A stretch of DNA of 64,000 nt. Origin: Paracoccaceae bacterium. Lineage in GTDB: Bacteria; Pseudomonadota; Alphaproteobacteria; Rhodobacterales; Rhodobacteraceae. The DNA is taken from NCBI GenBank assembly GCA_020446815.1, contig JAGRDY010000002.1, forward strand, positions 1-64,000, written 5' to 3'. Position 1 is the stretch's first letter. Each line of letters begins with the position of its first letter. Positions 8,847 to 16,820 of this stretch are shown piece by piece. Position numbers and translations under genes: made by a program. The notes beneath the pieces are model-generated. The model saw only the letters and a list, made by a program, of their open reading frames with translations. It was not told where the DNA came from and did no database searches.

Positions 8847-9616
8847 TGGCGTTTCCTCCCGAACAGAAACAGCTCCAGCCCGACGACCAGCACGACCGAG
8901 ACCAGAAAGACGACGGAGCCGATGGCATTGGTGCGCGGCGACAGGCCCGAGCGCAGGAGGCTCCAGATCTCCACCGGCAGCGTGACCTCGAAGCGGGTGA
9001 GCAGGAAGGCGATGATGAACTCATCCCAGCTGAACGTGAAGGACAGGAAGAACGCGGCCAGGATTGCGGGCGCGAGCATCGGCACGGTAACGAGCGCCAG
9101 CACCTTCACGTCGGACGCGCCGAGATCGCGCGCGGCGCGCTCGGCATTTTCCTGCTGCGCGCCCATCGAGGCGTAGATGATGGCAAAGGCCAGTGGCAGG
9201 TTGATGACCACATGACCCGCACCCGCGGCCCAGAGCGACGGGCCCGGCCCCACCCGGTTGAACACGATGAGAAGGCCCAGCCCGATGATCAGGTAGCTGA
9301 CCGTCAGCGGTGCGATCAGCACGCCCCGCATGAAGACGGACCCAGGCAGCACATGCCGCGCAAGCCCGTAGGCCGCGAGAAAGCCCAGCACACATGACAG
9401 CGCCGCCGATCCGACACCGACCACAAGCGAATTGACCAGCGCCGAGGTCAGGCGGCTGTCGCCTAGTACGTCGGCGTACCATTTCAGCGTCGGCCCATCG
9501 AAGGGCGGCACCGGCAACCGCCCGTCCTGGAAGGAGAAAAGCACCAGCGTAACCACCGGAAGGAAGATGAAGGCGTAGGCCAGCGCCATGTAGACCCATC
9601 CGAACGCGCGCATCAT
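8843..9616 (-). CDS. ABC transporter permease, PotC-like
   Basis: A 257-residue inner-membrane permease with about six hydrophobic segments and the EAA-like loop motif (ERAARDLGASDVKVLALVTVPMLAPA spans roughly residues 171-196) that docks on the ATPase. Its size and position after a longer permease match the PotC member of polyamine importers. It overlaps both neighbours by four bases, consistent with strict co-translation within the operon. Confidence 0.93.
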   Translation of the reverse strand: MMRAFGWVYMALAYAFIFLPVVTLVLFSFQDGRLPVPPFDGPTLKWYADVLGDSRLTSALVNSLVVGVGSAALSCVLGFLAAYGLARHVLPGSVFMRGVLIAPLTVSYLIIGLGLLIVFNRVGPGPSLWAAGAGHVVINLPLAFAIIYASMGAQQENAERAARDLGASDVKVLALVTVPMLAPAILAAFFLSFTFSWDEFIIAFLLTRFEVTLPVEIWSLLRSGLSPRTNAIGSVVFLVSVVLVVGLELFLFGRKRH

Positions 9617-10464
9617 ATCCGGTCAAGCCTCAGCCAGCGGGCAGCGGCCAGATAGGCCAGCGTCACCAGAGCCATCAGGACGATCGACATCGCTGCCGCC
9701 AGCGGAAAATTGGCACCCCGGCCGAGTTGCACCATGATGATCTGTGGCCCGGTCAGTTCGTTGTTGCCGCCGAGAATCTGCGGCGTGATGTAATCTCCGA
9801 TGCACAGCACGAAGGTCAGAAAGGCACCGGTGACGATACCGGGCAGGGTCAGTGGCAGGATGACATGACGGAACGCCTGCCAGCCGTTCGCCCCCAGATC
9901 GATCGCCGCGCGGCGGTAATTGGGCGAAAGCTGCACCAGGTTGGCATAGATCGTGAGCGTAAGAAGCATGACAAAGAAATGCACGAACCCGGTCACCGTC
10001 GCAAAGCGGGTGCTGGCCAGCGTCAGCGGCTCGGATATCAGGCCCAGCCCTATCAGCGCCTTGTTGATGATCCCCTCGCGCGCCAGCACCAGCAGCCAGG
10101 CGTATGACCGCACGACATAGGAGGTCCAGAACGGCAGGATCGCCAGCAATAGGGCCAGCCTCTGCCAGCGTTCGGGCACGCGGAAGGCGATGATCCAGGC
10201 CAATGGATAGGCCAGCACGACAGACACCACCGTGACCGTCAGCGTGATTTCGACCGAGACGAGGATCGCACGGAAAAGATAGGCCTGCCCGAAGAGACGC
10301 CGGTAGTTCTCCAGGCTCACTCCCCAGATCAGTTCGCGCCCTTCGAGCGTGGCCAGGCTCATCGCCGCCATCACCACGAAGGGCACGACGAAAAAGGCCA
10401 GCGTCCAGAGCAGTGCCGGGGCGACAAAGCCCCAGCCCCGGACGGTATCGCGCGCGCCCGCCAT
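9613..10464 (-). CDS. ABC transporter permease, PotB-like
   Basis: A 283-residue inner-membrane permease with six or so hydrophobic segments and an EAA-like loop (RRAAIDLGANGWQAFRHVILPLTLPG, roughly residues 183-208). It corresponds to the PotB member of polyamine-type importers and pairs with the shorter permease downstream. The start shares one base with the stop of the binding-protein gene, and the 3' end overlaps the next permease by four bases. Confidence 0.93.
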   Translation of the reverse strand: MAGARDTVRGWGFVAPALLWTLAFFVVPFVVMAAMSLATLEGRELIWGVSLENYRRLFGQAYLFRAILVSVEITLTVTVVSVVLAYPLAWIIAFRVPERWQRLALLLAILPFWTSYVVRSYAWLLVLAREGIINKALIGLGLISEPLTLASTRFATVTGFVHFFVMLLTLTIYANLVQLSPNYRRAAIDLGANGWQAFRHVILPLTLPGIVTGAFLTFVLCIGDYITPQILGGNNELTGPQIIMVQLGRGANFPLAAAMSIVLMALVTLAYLAAARWLRLDRI

Positions 10465-11531
10465 CAGTGTTGCAGCATCTCCAGCCAGACGTCCTGCATC
10501 TTTTGGTCAAGATCGGCGTCGGGCGCGGGATAAAGCTGCGCGCGCTTGAGATAGTTGTCCTGTTCGTCCCAGCGCAGCACGGATTTCTGCGCGTCGGTCA
10601 GGTGTTCGCCGGCCTTGCGGTTGGCCGGCATCCCCCAGTAACAGGATGATGTCGCCAGGCGTGCCTGACCTTCGGGGCTGACGATGTATTCGACGAATTT
10701 CGCGGCCAGATCCTTCTTCTCGCTCGCGGCCAATACGCCGATCGCCTCGGACCAGCGCACCGCACCCTGATCGGGAATGGTCCAGGTCAGGTTCGGATTC
10801 TCCTCGGCCAGAACGGCGGTCAGCCACTCGCCGCCGCCCACCACGATATCCACCTCGCCAGTGGCAAGCGCGGTTTGGCTGGCCACCACTTCACCGACCG
10901 AACGCGCGTTCTCCTTCATCGTGAAAAGCGTCTTCTTCAGCGCCGGCAGGTCATCGGCGGTCAGTTCGGCCGTCTTGAACCCGTCGGCGATGGCCACAAG
11001 ACCCATCACCGGGATGTAGTAATCATAGATAGCGATCCGGTCCTTGTACTTGTCGGACCAGGCTGTCGCCATATCCTGCATGTCGGCCGGATCAACCTTG
11101 TCGGAATTGAAGGAGATGGTGTTGTAGCCGAACTTGTCGGTCACGGCGTAGATCTTGCCATCGCGCGACGTGCTGTCCTTCATCTCGACCGTGCCGAAGA
11201 AATCATCCAGCGGCAGCTGATCGCGCGGCAACTCGGCCATCAATCCGGCGTCGATCACGCGCGGAACGTCGATGCTGTCGATCACCAGGACATCCCAGTC
11301 GCCGGGGCGCGACTGTTCGAGAAGCGCCAGAGCGGTGGCCGTGCCCTCGTATTCGCGCCGGTTGACCTTCACATCATTGGCCGTCTCGAAGGGCTCGATC
11401 AGGGCCGGATCGGTGTGGTCGCACCACACCAGGGCATTGAGGCTTTCGGCGGCCTGCGCAGCACAGGGCAACAGTGCAAGACAGGTGGCCGTGGCGATCT
11501 GCACACGGCGTGGCGGGGTCGGCTTGGTCAT
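10464..11531 (-). CDS. ABC transporter substrate-binding protein, PotD-like
   Basis: A 355-residue periplasmic binding protein, first gene of the ABC operon. The chosen ATG follows AAGGAGGAG and begins a clear signal peptide (ATATCLALLPCAAQA, cleavage near residue 27); a longer upstream reading frame is rejected. The mature part has the extracellular solute-binding fold used for spermidine/putrescine (LNALVWCDHTDP near the start, later ATGEVDIVVGGGEWL). The ligand cannot be read directly, but a ureohydrolase gene in the divergent unit points to agmatine, guanidinobutyrate or a related cation. Confidence 0.9.
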   Translation of the reverse strand: MTKPTPPRRVQIATATCLALLPCAAQAAESLNALVWCDHTDPALIEPFETANDVKVNRREYEGTATALALLEQSRPGDWDVLVIDSIDVPRVIDAGLMAELPRDQLPLDDFFGTVEMKDSTSRDGKIYAVTDKFGYNTISFNSDKVDPADMQDMATAWSDKYKDRIAIYDYYIPVMGLVAIADGFKTAELTADDLPALKKTLFTMKENARSVGEVVASQTALATGEVDIVVGGGEWLTAVLAEENPNLTWTIPDQGAVRWSEAIGVLAASEKKDLAAKFVEYIVSPEGQARLATSSCYWGMPANRKAGEHLTDAQKSVLRWDEQDNYLKRAQLYPAPDADLDQKMQDVWLEMLQH

Positions 11532-11675
11532 GGGGCTCCTCCTTGTTTGATCGGCCGCGGCATCGCGGCGCGGAGCCGGATCTTCTGGCGAATCCGATGC
11601 TCTGTTAAAAAAATGAGTTGATTCATTTTTGAAGTCAACATTAAGTTTAGCGCAGGAATCTGGAAAGGAGCGCCG
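11532..11675. promoter_or_regulatory. divergent promoter with TetR operator palindrome
   Basis: The 144-base gap between the ABC operon and the tetR gene holds a perfect interrupted palindrome AAAAATGA-GTTGAT-TCATTTTT at 11609-11630 (22 bp). Size, symmetry and position between a TetR gene and its divergent operon are what is expected for the TetR operator, so it probably represses both directions. The tetR ribosome binding site AAGGAG lies at the right edge. Confidence 0.75.
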
Positions 11676-12302
11676 ATGACCGGCCTGCGTGCCCGGCAGA
11701 AGGCAGACAGAAATCGCCGCATCCTGCACGCGGCTTCGACATTGTTTTACAGCGAAGGCTACCGCAGCGCCCGGATCGAGGACATGGCCGGCATGGCCGA
11801 GGTCTCGCCGGGGACGGTCTACAACTACTATCGCACCAAGGGCGATCTGCTGATCGCCATCGTCGCCATGGAAGTCGAGGAGGTACTGGCCGCAGGGGCG
11901 CGCATAGTCGCCGACCCGCCGCGCGGTGTGCGCAGGGCGATCGAGACGCTGATCTGGACCTACTACGACCACTCGCTGGAGTATCTCAGCAAGGAGATGT
12001 GGCGCACCGTGATGGCGCTCTCGCTCGAGGCGCCCGAGACACCCAACGGCGCGCTCTATCTCGATCTCGACCGGCGTCTTGCCGCGCAGGTGGTGGCGCT
12101 TGTCGAACAGTTGAAGGCGCGGGGCGAAGCGCGCAGCGAACTGGATGCCGCCGCCATTGGCGAGGTTCTGTTCAACACGCTCAATGCAATGTTCATGAAT
12201 TTCGTCCGCGACGAGGACATGCCGATGGGGGCGCTCAAGGCGCGGGTGGCGCGACAGTTCGGCCTGCTGGCGCGGCTGATAGCAACAGGAGAAGATCGAT
12301 GA
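11676..12302 (+). CDS. TetR-family transcriptional regulator
   Basis: A 208-residue regulator. Residues about 8-55 form the TetR DNA-binding helix-turn-helix (RILHAASTLFYSEGYRSAR, then GMAEVSPGTVYNYYRTKGD), followed by an all-helical ligand domain. It overlaps the downstream ureohydrolase gene by four bases and is divergent from the ABC operon, with a matching palindrome in the gap. It is likely to repress both units until the imported substrate or its product binds. Confidence 0.92.
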   Translation: MTGLRARQKADRNRRILHAASTLFYSEGYRSARIEDMAGMAEVSPGTVYNYYRTKGDLLIAIVAMEVEEVLAAGARIVADPPRGVRRAIETLIWTYYDHSLEYLSKEMWRTVMALSLEAPETPNGALYLDLDRRLAAQVVALVEQLKARGEARSELDAAAIGEVLFNTLNAMFMNFVRDEDMPMGALKARVARQFGLLARLIATGEDR

Positions 12303-13279
12303 GCAAGCTCAACCAGCCGCTTGGCGGCAACGACATGCCCCGTTTCGGCGGGCCGGTGACGATGATGCGGCTGCCCGCCAGCGAAACGGCTGCGGGCTGC
12401 GATGCCGTATTCGTGGGCATACCGATGGACATCGGCACATCGAACCGGCCTGGAACCCGGCTGGGCCCGCGCCAGATCCGTGACGAAAGCCGGATGCTGC
12501 GCCCCTTCAACATGGCCACGGGTGCCGCACCCTTCGAACATCTTCAGGTAGCCGATATCGGCGACGTGGCGATCAATACCTTCGATCTGAAGGATTCCGT
12601 GCGCCGGATCGAGGCAGCCTATAACGACATCCTCGGCCACGGGGCCATCCCGCTCACACTTGGCGGCGATCACACGCTGACCTGGCCCATCCTGCGCGCG
12701 ATCAAGGCCAGGCACGGACCGGTCGCGCTCGTGCATGTCGATGCCCATGCCGATATCAACGAGGCGATGTTCGGCGAACGGGTCGCGCATGGCTGCCCGT
12801 TTCGCCGCGCCTGGGAAGACGGTTGCCTGCTCAACGACAAGGTGGTGCAGATCGGCCTGCGCGGCACAGGCTATGCGCCGGACGATTTTGCCTGGGGCCG
12901 CGCGCAGGGCTGGCGCATCGTCACCGCCGAGGAATGCTGGGGGCGGTCTATGGCACCGCTCATGGCCCAGATACGCGCCCTTGTCGGCGATTCGCCGGTC
13001 TATCTGAGCTTTGACATCGACAGTCTCGATCCCGGCTTCGCGCCCGGCACCGGCACGGCGGAATTCGCCGGGCTCACACCATGGCAGGCGGTCGAGATCG
13101 TGCGCGGCATGGCCGGGCTTGATATTGTCGGTTGCGATCTGGTCGAGGTCTCGCCGCCCTACGATCCTGCCGGCAGCACCGCCGTTGCCGGGGCAAATCT
13201 CCTTTACGAGATGCTCTGTGTGCTTCCCGGCGTTCCGCAAGGACAGGCGGAAAGGCTGCATGATTTCGATCTCGGTTGA
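12299..13279 (+). CDS. agmatinase / guanidinobutyrase-family ureohydrolase
   Basis: A 326-residue arginase-fold enzyme that removes urea from a guanidino compound. The manganese ligands are all visible: GGDHT, DAHADIN and SFDIDSLDP, with the downstream PGTGT. The start was set at the ATG overlapping the TetR stop (ATGA), because a longer upstream frame runs through tetR. Family members act on agmatine, 4-guanidinobutyrate, proclavaminate or guanidine; the sequence alone does not decide. The ABC importer controlled from the same promoter region suggests the substrate is taken up from outside. Confidence 0.9.
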   Translation: MSKLNQPLGGNDMPRFGGPVTMMRLPASETAAGCDAVFVGIPMDIGTSNRPGTRLGPRQIRDESRMLRPFNMATGAAPFEHLQVADIGDVAINTFDLKDSVRRIEAAYNDILGHGAIPLTLGGDHTLTWPILRAIKARHGPVALVHVDAHADINEAMFGERVAHGCPFRRAWEDGCLLNDKVVQIGLRGTGYAPDDFAWGRAQGWRIVTAEECWGRSMAPLMAQIRALVGDSPVYLSFDIDSLDPGFAPGTGTAEFAGLTPWQAVEIVRGMAGLDIVGCDLVEVSPPYDPAGSTAVAGANLLYEMLCVLPGVPQGQAERLHDFDLG

Positions 13280-13436
13280 AAAGCGCTTCTTACGCCATGC
13301 CAGAAAGGCACCTGTCGGCCGACCTTGTTGATTCTCACATGGCACGCGGTCACATCCGCCGTTGTGCCGCTCTCTTGCCCAGAGAACGTCCAGCGCAATG
13401 TTGTTGCTGAGAAATAGGGGTGTAACCACTGTCCAG

Positions 13437-13521
13437 TGGTGCCCAGGAGAGGACTCGAACCTCCACGCCTTGCGGCACACGGACCTGAACCGTGCGCGTC
13501 TACCAGTTCCGCCACCTGGGC
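13437..13521 (-). tRNA. tRNA-Leu (CAG)
   Basis: The reverse complement is an 85-nt class II tRNA. The acceptor stem GCCCAGG/CCTGGGC is perfect and CCA is encoded. The anticodon stem-loop is CACGG-TTCAGGT-CCGTG, giving anticodon CAG, and a long variable arm (TGCCGCAAGGCGT region) is typical of leucine tRNAs. The T loop GGTTCGAGTCC is standard. Confidence 0.95.
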
Positions 13522-13665
13522 AGGTGTCTAGGAGGGCGATGTAAGGCCATGCCGGGGGCGTGTCAACGGGGTCCGCGACAAAACTTGCGGCAAGGGAATT
13601 GCGCCTTGTTTGGCGGGGTTGCAGGCGTTAATCAGGGCTGACACCCAGGTTTCGGAGAAGCGTTC

Positions 13666-14646
13666 ATGTCCAGGCTCGTAACCATTTTCGGCGGTTCCGG
13701 TTTTGTCGGACGCTATATCGCACGGCGCATGGCCAAGGAGGGATGGCGCGTACGCGTGGCGGTGCGGCGGCCGAACGAGGCGCTGTTCGTGCGGACCTAT
13801 GGGGCGGTCGGGCAGGTGGAACCGGTCTTGTGCAACATCCGTGACGATGCGTCGGTCAGGGCGGCTCTGGCCGGTGGCGACGCGGTGGTAAATTGCGTGG
13901 GGACCTTCGACAAGGGCGGCCGGAACAATTTCAGGGCGGTGCAGGTTGACGGCGCGGCGCGTGTCGCCCGGCTGGCTGCGGCCGAGGGCATCACATCGCT
14001 GGTGCACCTGTCGGCGATCGGCGCCGATACGGCCAGCGAAAGCGCCTATTGCCGGACCAAGGCCGAAGGCGAAGCGGCGGTTCTGGAGGTATTTCCAGGG
14101 GCGATGATCCTGCGCCCGTCGGTGATTTTCGGGCCGGAAGATCAGTTTTTCAACCGGTTTGCCGGCATGTCGCGCTTTGGGCCCGTTCTGCCATTGGTCG
14201 GGGCGAATACGCGGTTCCAGCCGGTCTATGTCGATGATGTCGCCCGGGCGGCGGTTCTCGGGGTTACCGAAAAGGTGGCGGGTGTCTTTGAACTGGGCGG
14301 CCCCGATATAGATACGTTCCGCGGGCTGATGCGGAGTATGCTGGCGGTGATCAACCGGCGGAGGCTGATCGTAAACATGCCGTTCTGGAAAGCGCGTATC
14401 CTGGCCTGGATCTGCGACATGGCGCAGATCATCAGCGGGGGGCTGATGCACAATTCGCTGCTGACGCGCGATCAGGTGAAATCGCTGCGCCATGACAATG
14501 TTGTCGCGCCCGGGGCAAGGGATCTTTCCGATCTGGGCATCGTGGCGACCCCGTTCGGGGCGGTCTTGCCTGGCTATCTGTGGCGTTTCCGGCCTTCCGG
14601 CCAGTATGACGCGATCAAGGCATCGGCGAAAAACCTGCGCACCTGA
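13666..14646 (+). CDS. NDUFA9-like NAD(P)-binding protein (complex I-associated)
   Basis: A 326-residue atypical short-chain dehydrogenase/reductase. The N terminus has the dinucleotide-binding motif TIFGGSGFVGRYIARRM, followed by VNCVGTFD and a YCRTKAEGE segment in the catalytic Tyr-x3-Lys position. The protein matches the family related to mitochondrial complex I subunit NDUFA9, found in alphaproteobacteria, and may help assemble or stabilise NADH dehydrogenase. Enzyme activity is unproven for the family. It is read alone after tRNA-Leu, and its 3' flank contains a 17-bp tandem repeat. Confidence 0.85.
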   Translation: MSRLVTIFGGSGFVGRYIARRMAKEGWRVRVAVRRPNEALFVRTYGAVGQVEPVLCNIRDDASVRAALAGGDAVVNCVGTFDKGGRNNFRAVQVDGAARVARLAAAEGITSLVHLSAIGADTASESAYCRTKAEGEAAVLEVFPGAMILRPSVIFGPEDQFFNRFAGMSRFGPVLPLVGANTRFQPVYVDDVARAAVLGVTEKVAGVFELGGPDIDTFRGLMRSMLAVINRRRLIVNMPFWKARILAWICDMAQIISGGLMHNSLLTRDQVKSLRHDNVVAPGARDLSDLGIVATPFGAVLPGYLWRFRPSGQYDAIKASAKNLRT

Positions 14647-14649
14647 AGC

Positions 14650-14717
14650 GCCGCCCGTTTCGCTCTGCCGCCCGTTTCGCTCTGCCGCCCGTTTCGCTCT
14701 GCCGCCCGTTTCGCTCT
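14650..14717. repeat. four tandem copies of a 17-bp unit
   Basis: Four identical 17-bp units GCCGCCCGTTTCGCTCT run head to tail just after the NDUFA9-like stop codon, then a partial fifth unit leads into a GCCGCC-GGT-GGCGGC hairpin (14718-14732). The unit length is not a multiple of three and the repeat lies between genes. Confidence 0.9.
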
Positions 14718-14907
14718 GCCGCCGGTGGCGGCGCCCGAACCGCGCGGCGGGTGCAGGGCAGATCCGGCGCACAGCGTCCCGATCCGGGCAACAAAGCCAC
14801 GGTATGTGGCTATTTGCCGGGCCGCGGCGTGCTGTTGACCGTGTTTTGCTTGCGGATGGCTGTCGCGGTCAGGCAAGAAGCGGCAGGGCGCAAAGCGAGA
14901 ATATCCC

Positions 14908-15825
14908 ATGGCAACGCAGCCGCTGCTGCATATCGGTTATCACAAGACCGCAACAACCTGGATGCAGCGGTTGCTGTTCGTGCCTGAACATGGCTATCGC
15001 CAGATCGCCGGCCATTCGGAGGTGTTCGAGCACATCGTCGCCCCGCATGGCCTGGCGTTCGACCCGGCCGCGATGCGCGACCATATCGCCCGCGCCAAAG
15101 AGGCTTTGGGTGCTGCCGAAGTTCCGGTGATTTCATCGGAAATCCTGTCCGGGCATCCGTTTTTCGGCGGTATCGACAGCGATGTATACGCCAGGCGGCT
15201 TGCCGAAATCGCGCCTGACGCGCGGATTCTGATCTCGATCCGCTCGCAACTGAAAATCCTTCCCTCCGTCTACATGCAGTATATCCTGCGCGGCGGCACG
15301 ATGACCCCGGCGCAGTTCTTTTCGGGTGAATGCGAGCTTGGCTACTTTGCCTTTCGGGCAGAGCATTTCGAATATGACCGGCTGATCGGGCTTTATCGGT
15401 CGCTGTTCGGGGCCGGGCAGGTGCATGTTCTGACCCAGGAAAGTCTGACGGCGGACATGGGGGCTGCCGCCGCGAAGCTGGCGCGGTTTTGCGGCAACAG
15501 GGCCTTTGCCGGGCTGGACGATGCCGCGCGCCGAGTTCACGCGGCAAGCTATCCCGAACATGCCGCGCCGATCCTTCGCCGCATCAACCATATCCAGACC
15601 AGCGTGCTGAACCGCAATCCGGTGATTTCGTTGGGCACCACGCCCTATGGGCTCTACCGTGCCTTCGGCGGGGTTTTGAAGCGGCGGCCGCTTGCTCCGC
15701 TGCTGCGCCGCTATCGCCCGGTAACGGCCGTTGTGAAGGCGCGGTTCACCGGGCATTTCACGGCCAGCAATACCCGTCTTGCCGGAATGCTCGGGGCCGA
15801 TGTTGACCTTTCCGACTATACCTGA
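14908..15825 (+). CDS. sulfotransferase-like protein
   Basis: A 305-residue protein with features of PAPS-dependent sulfotransferases: a P-loop-like [12 protein letters not shown] at residues 7-18 (5'-phosphosulfate loop) and [15 protein letters not shown] near residue 105 (3'-phosphate-binding region with the conserved Arg and Ser). No signal peptide, so probably cytoplasmic. The acceptor is unknown. It lies 47 bases upstream of uppP on the same strand, which fits a role in sulfating a lipid-linked or surface glycan, but this is only context. The remaining sequence could not be matched to a subfamily. Confidence 0.7.
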   Translation: MATQPLLHIGYHKTATTWMQRLLFVPEHGYRQIAGHSEVFEHIVAPHGLAFDPAAMRDHIARAKEALGAAEVPVISSEILSGHPFFGGIDSDVYARRLAEIAPDARILISIRSQLKILPSVYMQYILRGGTMTPAQFFSGECELGYFAFRAEHFEYDRLIGLYRSLFGAGQVHVLTQESLTADMGAAAAKLARFCGNRAFAGLDDAARRVHAASYPEHAAPILRRINHIQTSVLNRNPVISLGTTPYGLYRAFGGVLKRRPLAPLLRRYRPVTAVVKARFTGHFTASNTRLAGMLGADVDLSDYT

Positions 15826-15872
15826 CCTGTCTGCCACCAACGCCCCCGCGGCCCTATTCCGGATACCAGATC

Positions 15873-16670
15873 ATGACCGATACCACGCTGTTGTCGCTGC
15901 TGCTTGGCCTGCTCGAGGGGGTGACGGAATTCATTCCGGTTTCCTCCACCGGGCATATCCTGCTGGCGGGGCATTTTCTGGGTTTTCACAGTGCCGGCAA
16001 GACATTCGAGGTGGTCATCCAGTTGGGGGCGGTTCTGGCAATATTTGGTGTCTATTTCACCAAGATCGCCACGACGATCCGCGACCTGCCCTCCGACCCG
16101 CACGCGCGGCATTTTGCCGGATCGGTGCTTTTGGCGTTCCTTCCGGCGGTTCTTGTGGGGGTCCTGGCGCATGACTACATCAAGCAGGTCCTGTTTGAAT
16201 CGCCGCGCCTGATTGCGGTGATGCTGATATTGGGGGGCGCGGTTCTGCTGATCGTGGACCGCCTGCCTTTGAGCGCGCGCCATCATGACGCCGAGCGGTT
16301 TTCGCTGCCCATGGCGCTGGCGATCGGGGTCATCCAGTGCCTTGCGATGATACCGGGTGTGTCGCGCTCGGGGGCGACGATAGTCGGTGCCCTGGCGTTG
16401 GGGGCGGACAAGCGGGCGGCGGCGGAGTTTTCGTTCTTTTTGTCGATGCCGACGATGGCGGGGGCGTTTGCCTATGACCTTTTCAAGAACCGCGACGTTC
16501 TGGATATGTCGGCCCTGGGCGAGATTGCCATCGGCTTCGTGGCGGCATTTGTTGCGGCATTGGTCGTTGTTCGCTGGCTGCTTGGTTATGTAAGCCGCCA
16601 TGGATATGCGCTTTTTGGCTGGTGGCGAATCATTGTCGGAACGGGTGCGCTGGTCGCGCTCAACTGGTAA
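15873..16670 (+). CDS. uppP: undecaprenyl-diphosphatase
   Basis: A 265-residue membrane protein of the UppP/BacA family, which dephosphorylates undecaprenyl diphosphate at the membrane and so recycles the lipid carrier for peptidoglycan and surface glycans; it can confer bacitracin resistance. Both signature regions are present: [17 protein letters not shown] at residues 15-31 and [10 protein letters not shown] near residue 163. About eight hydrophobic segments. Length is normal for the family. Confidence 0.97.
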   Translation: MTDTTLLSLLLGLLEGVTEFIPVSSTGHILLAGHFLGFHSAGKTFEVVIQLGAVLAIFGVYFTKIATTIRDLPSDPHARHFAGSVLLAFLPAVLVGVLAHDYIKQVLFESPRLIAVMLILGGAVLLIVDRLPLSARHHDAERFSLPMALAIGVIQCLAMIPGVSRSGATIVGALALGADKRAAAEFSFFLSMPTMAGAFAYDLFKNRDVLDMSALGEIAIGFVAAFVAALVVVRWLLGYVSRHGYALFGWWRIIVGTGALVALNW

Positions 16671-16820
16671 TATATCAGCGTTATTGACCTATATTTGACG
16701 TAATTTCGGCAATCCCTGCTTCAGGGGCCAAAATATCTGATATTAAGGTCAATAATACTGACTTTTATTTTGGCTTGCGGCAGAGTAGCAAGGGGCGGTG
16801 GATTGCCGAAGGGTTTTGTC
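16671..16820 (+). promoter_or_regulatory. glutamate synthase promoter region with inverted repeat
   Basis: An AT-rich 150-base gap upstream of gltD. TTATTGACCT at 16681-16690 is repeated perfectly inverted as AGGTCAATAA at 16746-16755, and TTGAC recurs in direct orientation 11 bases on (16684 and 16695). A small CCCTG/CAGGG hairpin lies between. The symmetric distant sites suggest a looped or cooperatively bound regulator of gltD-gltB, for example an Lrp-like protein; this is inferred. Confidence 0.5.

Noticed and set aside
12056-13480. 474-codon minus-strand frame
   Set aside because: Overlaps the TetR and ureohydrolase genes and part of tRNA-Leu on the other strand; no domain.
14650-14717. 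CRISPR array
   Set aside because: Units are contiguous 17-mers without spacers and no cas gene is nearby.
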